The notes below the pieces were generated by a model. It saw nothing but the letters and a program-made list of their open reading frames with translations. It did not search any database and was not told the origin of the DNA. Of a stretch of 11,059 bases of DNA, positions 7,464 to 11,059 are shown piece after piece (the first letter of the stretch is position 1; each line of letters starts with the position of its first letter). The translations under genes and the position numbers were made by a program. Origin of the DNA: Candidatus Sabulitectum sp. (lineage in GTDB: Bacteria > Fermentibacterota > Fermentibacteria > Fermentibacterales > JCC-6); NCBI GenBank assembly GCA_023136985.1, contig JAGLQD010000501.1:1-11059 (forward strand), read 5' to 3'.

Positions 7464-8511
7464 GAAACTCTCCACTCCAGCTGTATGTTCCTCTGACTAA
7501 CCCTCTGGCCATGATCTCATCCGCTTCTCCATAGAGAAATCTAACCACAATTTCCTCCGCGCTGATGGTATTCACTTCCACCCTGAGAGAATCCTCTCCT
7601 GCAACATTCAAAACAGCACTCCCCTGAAGAAGAAGACTGTCCAGATCGCTTCCGGAAGAGAGAAAGGCAAACTCTGCTCTCTGCGAGTCAAAGCTTACTG
7701 TACTTTTCTGATCCTCAATGTCACCTGACGCAGCTCCCTCTATCCTTAAAAAACTTATGGCACCGCCAGCATCAAAAAGAATCTCCATCCAGTCTCCACT
7801 GATAGTACCATCTTCAGAGACGATCTCCGGGGAGCCGATAAGCTCCATACGATCCTCTTCTCCAAAATACCTGAGGTATTCGCTGAAAGTTTCCATTCCC
7901 TCCGGTCTCATTGAAACATATGCATTTCCCTGAGCCTCTGCCCTCTCGCCCTCTTCAAAGAACTCAAGACGGTCAGCTGTAATAACTGTTGTATCCGTGC
8001 CCTCGATCCGGGTAAGAACAGGATCTACAGTGACGAATAGGCTCTGTCGTTCTCTGTCGTAAAGAGCATACTCTCCCTGCACCATTCCCAGCCAGTCACC
8101 TTCAAGGATCACTGAGCCTTTTGCAGTGGCCTTGTCTCTGAATCTGAACCAGTCAACCTGATCTGCGGAAAGGATGGAAGAACCATCTGTGAGAACAGCA
8201 TTCCCCTGAAGGATCATAACTCCTGTAATTCTGGAATACGAGAGGAAATAACCGGTTGCAGTGAGTGTATCAGCATCCACATGAACATTGCCTGTAAATT
8301 CCGCTCTCTCTGAATCCTGATAAATGGTTGCAGAATTTGATGTAACAGTAACCTGATCATCTGTAACAACCACATTCCCGTTCAGCTCAATGATAGATTC
8401 ACCATCCTCAAGTTCTGTGGTGGAAGCATTGTCTGATGTTACAGTAAAAACTCCTGCAATGGAAGAAATACAAATGAAAATGACAAGAAGAACAAAAAAG
8501 TGTCTATTCAT
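7456..8511 (-). CDS. lptA: Long LptA/OstA-like periplasmic LPS transport protein
   Basis: The 351-residue product starts with a hydrophobic signal sequence (about residues 4-20) and then consists almost entirely of predicted beta-strand. Short Gly-Asn/Gly-Ser turns recur at residues 45, 74, 103 and 132, exactly 29 apart, and again near 195, 226 and 259 (LNGNVVV, FTGNVHV, LQGNAVL, AKGSVIL, AQGNAYV). This is the pattern of the OstA/LptA beta-jellyroll, which carries LPS across the periplasm. E. coli LptA has 185 residues, so this protein is nearly twice that length and may hold two jellyroll units or one extended one. It lies between lptC and lptB, overlapping lptC by 8 nt (ATGAATAG) and lptB by 8 nt. 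A GGGGAG lies 10 nt before the ATG. The N-terminal OstA part of an LptD is an alternative, but there is no barrel domain. Confidence 0.82.
   Translation of the reverse strand: MNRHFFVLLVIFICISSIAGVFTVTSDNASTTELEDGESIIELNGNVVVTDDQVTVTSNSATIYQDSERAEFTGNVHVDADTLTATGYFLSYSRITGVMILQGNAVLTDGSSILSADQVDWFRFRDKATAKGSVILEGDWLGMVQGEYALYDRERQSLFVTVDPVLTRIEGTDTTVITADRLEFFEEGERAEAQGNAYVSMRPEGMETFSEYLRYFGEEDRMELIGSPEIVSEDGTISGDWMEILFDAGGAISFLRIEGAASGDIEDQKSTVSFDSQRAEFAFLSSGSDLDSLLLQGSAVLNVAGEDSLRVEVNTISAEEIVVRFLYGEADEIMARGLVRGTYSWSGEFRE
7468..7474 (-). promoter_or_regulatory. Ribosome binding site deciding the lptB start
   Basis: On the minus strand TGGAGAG lies inside the last codons of lptA, with its GGAG core ending 6 nt before the GTG at 7463. 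The upstream GTG at 7475 has only a distant AGAGGA (about 13 nt), so the downstream start is favoured and the first GTG would itself be part of the SD region. Confidence 0.55.
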
Positions 8512-9070
8512 CGAACGGCAGCTCCCCGGTAGTAACAGCGTTGAAAGATTCCTTAACTATTACATCGCCTACCGCACTAAGTCCTGTGTCCATAATAACA
8601 CCCCTGCCGTGAATGGTGGTAATGGTACCGGTGCTTTCCGGTATAAGAAATGTAACAAGGCAGTCTGTCTCAAAAGTTTCCAGCGAATCCGACCAGTTCA
8701 AAAGATCGGTGTCAAGGGTTCGGCCTCTGATGTTCTCTGCATGAACATTTCCCCAGAGTACAGTTTCCCCGTTCATAAGATCCGACACACCGGTGTCGCT
8801 TCTTACGAAACTTTCCGGAATGTCATTCTCGTAAAATAAAATGTGTACCTCTGTCATGAAAAGAAGGCTGTCAGCCTCTCTGTAAACTGCAGAGTCGCCG
8901 GACAGCATCCATTCTCTTACTCCGCTTTCCGCCTGCACCAGTCGGAATTCTGCAACGGTCTGTATCTGTCCACTTTCATCAGACCAGTCAGCAGGCTCTC
9001 CGCCACAGCCTGTCAAAACAATCAGAGCGGGGATCAGAATGACACATGCATACAGAATTCGAGTTCTCAT
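8504..9070 (-). CDS. lptC: LptC-like LPS export lipoprotein
   Basis: The 188-residue protein has a lipoprotein signal peptide: charged MRTR, a hydrophobic stretch at 5-19, and a lipobox LTGC with the acylated Cys22. The rest is beta-rich, with alternating segments such as VREWMLSGDSAVY, LLFMTEVHILFYE and TGTITTIHGRGVIMDTG that recall the LptC jellyroll, which passes LPS from LptB2FG to LptA. E. coli LptC keeps an uncleaved TM helix; lipid-anchored forms are common in other phyla. Overall similarity to LptC is weak by eye, and the call leans on size, export signal, fold pattern and position directly upstream of lptA-lptB. Start and stop junctions are tight: the ATG shares one base with the kdsD stop (TGATG), and its TAG overlaps the lptA start by 8 nt. 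Confidence 0.8.
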   Translation of the reverse strand: MRTRILYACVILIPALIVLTGCGGEPADWSDESGQIQTVAEFRLVQAESGVREWMLSGDSAVYREADSLLFMTEVHILFYENDIPESFVRSDTGVSDLMNGETVLWGNVHAENIRGRTLDTDLLNWSDSLETFETDCLVTFLIPESTGTITTIHGRGVIMDTGLSAVGDVIVKESFNAVTTGELPFDE

Positions 9071-10026
9071 CAGAAGCCAAGTGCCAGAGCATCATGCAGA
9101 TAGACTACGCCCTGCGGTTGCAGAGCATCGTTCAACACCACCAGCGAGGTTATTCCTTTTTCTTCCATGGTCTGAACCGCCAGAGCAAGAAGCTCGTGAC
9201 TGCTGGTAGCAGCGGGATCCTTTATCATAACATCCTTCAGAAACAGTTCTGCGACGTCAACCCTGTCTCTCATGAGTCTGCCAAGATCACCGTAAACAAA
9301 AATACCTTCAAGCTTCTGCTCAGCATCCACTGCAATACACAAGCCCCGGTGCTCGGTCATTACTTCAATTGCTTGAGAAAGAAGAGAACCCGAAAGAAGA
9401 ACAGGGAGCTTACCGGTTACCATTATATCTGACACCCTCATAAGAAGCTTTTTACCAAGTGAACCTCCGGGATGTACCTCTGCAAAATCCAGAGGAGTAA
9501 AACCGGACAGCTTAAGCAGAGACATAGCAAGCGCATCACCCAGGGTCATCATTGCTGTGGTACTTGCAGTAGGAGCAAGATCATAAGGGCAGGCTTCCTT
9601 CAAAGCAGGCAGTTTAAGCACCACATCGGCAAATCTGCCCAGCAGTGAATCTTCTTTCCCGACAATGGCTACCACTGAAATATCAAGACTTCTAAGCACC
9701 GGCAGAAGAGCGGCAATCTCGGCAGTATCACCGCTTTTGGAAAGAACAAGAGCGGTATCACCCCTGGCGAGAATTCCAGCATCACCGTGGATCCCGTCAG
9801 CAGGATGCAGGAAATACGAAGGAGTTCCTGTGCTGGTCATGGTGGCAGCTATCTTCCTTGCAACAAGGCCTGATTTACCCATGCCGCATACGATGATTTT
9901 TCCCTTAGACTGGAAAATAAGTTCAGCAGCTCCAGTAAATGATTTCCTGTTCAACAGAAGAGTAGCCTGCAGCCATTCTACTTCAATATTAAAAACTCTC
10001 TCTGCTTCCAGGAAGAGATCACTCAC
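9070..10026 (-). CDS. kdsD: Arabinose-5-phosphate isomerase
   Basis: This 318-residue enzyme interconverts ribulose 5-phosphate and arabinose 5-phosphate, the first committed step towards KDO. A SIS domain spans about 35-170 and two CBS domains span about 196-255 and 263-318, the standard KdsD/KpsF order and near the usual length (about 325). The four residues known to matter in E. coli KdsD (Lys59, Glu111, Glu152, His193) fall here at Lys51, Glu103, Glu144 and His185, all with the same offset of 8. The DFAEVHPGGSLGKKLL stretch is typical. The canonical HPxEAxHGD element reads HPADGIHGD. The start is GTG at 10026, with a strong GGAGGG 5 nt upstream and an 8-nt overlap with kdsC. Confidence 0.95.
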   Translation of the reverse strand: MSDLFLEAERVFNIEVEWLQATLLLNRKSFTGAAELIFQSKGKIIVCGMGKSGLVARKIAATMTSTGTPSYFLHPADGIHGDAGILARGDTALVLSKSGDTAEIAALLPVLRSLDISVVAIVGKEDSLLGRFADVVLKLPALKEACPYDLAPTASTTAMMTLGDALAMSLLKLSGFTPLDFAEVHPGGSLGKKLLMRVSDIMVTGKLPVLLSGSLLSQAIEVMTEHRGLCIAVDAEQKLEGIFVYGDLGRLMRDRVDVAELFLKDVMIKDPAATSSHELLALAVQTMEEKGITSLVVLNDALQPQGVVYLHDALALGF

Positions 10027-10495
10027 CTGAACCCTCCAGAATCATATCAATAATTTCTCTTACAGCGCCTGCGCCACCCCGGGACCGGGCAACAACTGTG
10101 CACAGGGTCTTCACCTCTTCTGCTGCATCCCGGGGGCAGGCAGATGCCCCGGCTACTTCCATTGCTGGAATATCTTTCCTGTCGTCACCCATGAAAAGCA
10201 CAGATGACAGTGGAATACCGAGATGACTTGCCAACCCCTTCACAGAGGCAGCTTTGTCCAGGCTTCCCAGGCATAGCAGTTCTACCCCCAGATCAGATGC
10301 TCTTCTTCTTGTGCTTGCGAAATCACGGAAAGATACAAATGCTACTTCCACTCCTTTATCAAGAAGTCGCATGATCCCTGCTCCGTCTTTTGCGTTAAAA
10401 GCCTGAGTTACCCCGGCTGGACCATACAAAAGTTTTCCATCAGTAAGTGTTCCGTCAACATCAACAGCAAGAAGTCTTACATAGGAGAGATTCAT
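10019..10495 (-). CDS. kdsC: KDO-8-phosphate phosphatase (HAD family)
   Basis: The 158-residue product is a cap-less HAD phosphatase of the KdsC type, which removes phosphate from KDO 8-phosphate to give KDO. Motif I is DVDGTLTDG (nucleophile Asp12, Asp14). FNAKDGAGI corresponds to the conserved substrate loop, motif III Lys lies in SLDKAASV, motif IV is GDDRKDIP, and the C-terminal GGAGAVREI matches the GGRGAVREI signature. Motif II is unusual: where relatives have T-G-R, this protein reads VSFR, keeping a hydroxyl residue but replacing the Gly by Phe. Length is typical of short KdsC forms. The ATG overlaps the kdsA TGA by 4 nt (ATGA), and its own TGA lies within the start of kdsD. Confidence 0.92.
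   Translation of the reverse strand: MNLSYVRLLAVDVDGTLTDGKLLYGPAGVTQAFNAKDGAGIMRLLDKGVEVAFVSFRDFASTRRRASDLGVELLCLGSLDKAASVKGLASHLGIPLSSVLFMGDDRKDIPAMEVAGASACPRDAAEEVKTLCTVVARSRGGAGAVREIIDMILEGSGE
10032..10037 (-). promoter_or_regulatory. Strong ribosome binding site for kdsD
   Basis: GGAGGG on the minus strand ends 5 nt before the GTG at 10026, inside the final codons of kdsC. It fixes the GTG as the kdsD start despite the absence of a nearby ATG. Confidence 0.7.
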
Positions 10496-11059
10496 GAAGA
10501 AGCACCTTCCCAGTGATGCAGCGCACCATCAAGCACAGTTTCAGCATCCTTGAAATTCAGCATGACTGCACTGTCGCTCAGGGCTGATTCCGGTTCCGGG
10601 TGCACCTCGATAAACATACCCTGAATACCCCAGGCTGCTGCCGCCCTGGCCATCTGAAGAGCAAATGTTCTATCGCCTCCGGTAAATCTGCCTGCTGCTC
10701 CGGGCTTTTGAAGAGAGTGAGTAAGATCCATGATAACTCCATCACAAAAGCCGTTCATCACCGTTAGTGACCGCATATCAACCACCAGATCACCGTAGCC
10801 GAAGAAGCTTCCTCTCTCGGTGAGATAAGTGAATGGGCAACCTGCTGCTGCAAGTTTATCAACAGCCCCCTTCATGTTTTCAGGTGACATGAACTGCCCC
10901 TTCTTCACATTAACAGGAATGCCTGTTCTGCCTGCTGCCTCCAGCAGAGATGTCTGCCGGCAGAGAAAAGCCGGTATCTGAATCATATCACAAACCTCAG
11001 CCACAGCAGCAGCTTGATCCGCAACATGAATGTCTGTGATAAGTGGAATGCTGAACTCC
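10492..11059 (-). CDS. kdsA: KDO-8-phosphate synthase (5'-truncated by window edge)
   Basis: KdsA condenses arabinose 5-phosphate with phosphoenolpyruvate to KDO 8-phosphate. The frame is open from the right edge; 188 residues are visible, beginning EFSIPLITDIHVADQ, so roughly the first 80-90 residues of the usual 270-280 are missing. Family signatures in order are TDIHV, QIPAFLCRQT, VNVKKGQF, LTERGSFFGYGDLVVDMRSL, DLTHS, EVHPEPE and ALSD. The His of DLTHS, the Glu before HPEPE and the Asp of ALSD correspond to three of the four metal ligands in Aquifex KdsA; the deciding Cys/Asn residue lies in the missing N-terminus, so the metal-dependent class is likely but not proven. It is the most upstream gene seen of the operon, and its TGA overlaps the kdsC start by 4 nt. 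The internal GTG at 11004 is not the true start, because homology continues upstream of it. Confidence 0.95.
   Translation of the reverse strand, partial: EFSIPLITDIHVADQAAAVAEVCDMIQIPAFLCRQTSLLEAAGRTGIPVNVKKGQFMSPENMKGAVDKLAAAGCPFTYLTERGSFFGYGDLVVDMRSLTVMNGFCDGVIMDLTHSLQKPGAAGRFTGGDRTFALQMARAAAAWGIQGMFIEVHPEPESALSDSAVMLNFKDAETVLDGALHHWEGASS

Larger units (their letters stand above)
3424..11059 (-). other. KDO synthesis / LPS transport / rpoN operon
   Basis: Nine genes on the minus strand run kdsA-kdsC-kdsD-lptC-lptA-lptB-rpoN-gatD-kinase with junctions of -4, -8, -1, -8, -8, +1, +11 and -4 nt. No internal promoter or terminator is evident, so a single transcript from beyond the right edge is expected. 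The kds-lpt-rpoN order echoes the E. coli cluster, while the last two genes replace the hpf/ptsN genes found there. Confidence 0.75.

Noticed and set aside
8390..8839. 149-residue plus-strand open frame
   Set aside because: It lies wholly antisense to lptC and lptA, which have signal peptides, family patterns and coupled junctions; the plus-strand product shows no recognisable motif.
9046..9432. 128-residue plus-strand open frame
   Set aside because: It is antisense to the kdsD CBS region and has low-complexity, motif-free sequence.

Overview
The window reads as a slice of chromosome from a Gram-negative (diderm, LPS/KDO-making) bacterium, most likely an uncultured lineage. The KDO and Lpt genes require an outer membrane. 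The mixture of archaeal-type genes (a GatD-like amidotransferase subunit and a PF04008 adenosine-specific kinase), a class III cyclase fused to a TolB-like region and TPRs, and a lipoprotein-type LptC would suit an FCB-like or candidate-phylum bacterium such as Fermentibacterota. That placement is inference only; nothing in the window fixes the taxonomy.

Layout. Positions 1-937 (minus) hold the N-terminal 312 residues of a membrane-anchored protein related to reductive dehalogenases/QueG; it runs off the left edge. A divergent intergenic region (938-1059) carries a good sigma70-type promoter (TTGACA-N18-TATTGT) and a leader hairpin. Both drive or precede the plus-strand adenylate cyclase-TolB-like-TPR gene (1060-3450, GTG start). 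That gene overlaps tail-to-tail by 27 bp with the last gene of a long minus-strand operon.

The operon is transcribed right to left from beyond the right edge: kdsA (partial) - kdsC - kdsD - lptC - lptA - lptB - rpoN - gatD-like - adenosine-specific kinase. Every junction overlaps or is separated by at most 11 nt, so transcription and translation are probably coupled throughout. The first three genes make KDO: arabinose-5-phosphate isomerase (KdsD), KDO-8-phosphate synthase (KdsA) and KDO-8-phosphate phosphatase (KdsC). The next three build the LPS export machine: the LptB ATPase, and LptC and LptA of the periplasmic bridge. rpoN (sigma-54) follows lptB, as in proteobacteria. In place of the usual hpf/ptsN genes after rpoN there is a gene pair of archaeal character: a GatD-type asparaginase-fold protein and an adenosine-specific kinase.

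Most unusual points: a full-length GatD-type protein in a bacterial LPS/rpoN operon, an LptA about twice the usual length with 29-residue periodicity, the TM-anchored reductive-dehalogenase-like protein with a degenerate core motif, and a leader hairpin that bulges out the cyclase Shine-Dalgarno sequence. I saw no tRNA, rRNA, CRISPR array, insertion sequence or attachment site. No stretch longer than about 120 bp lacks a gene.
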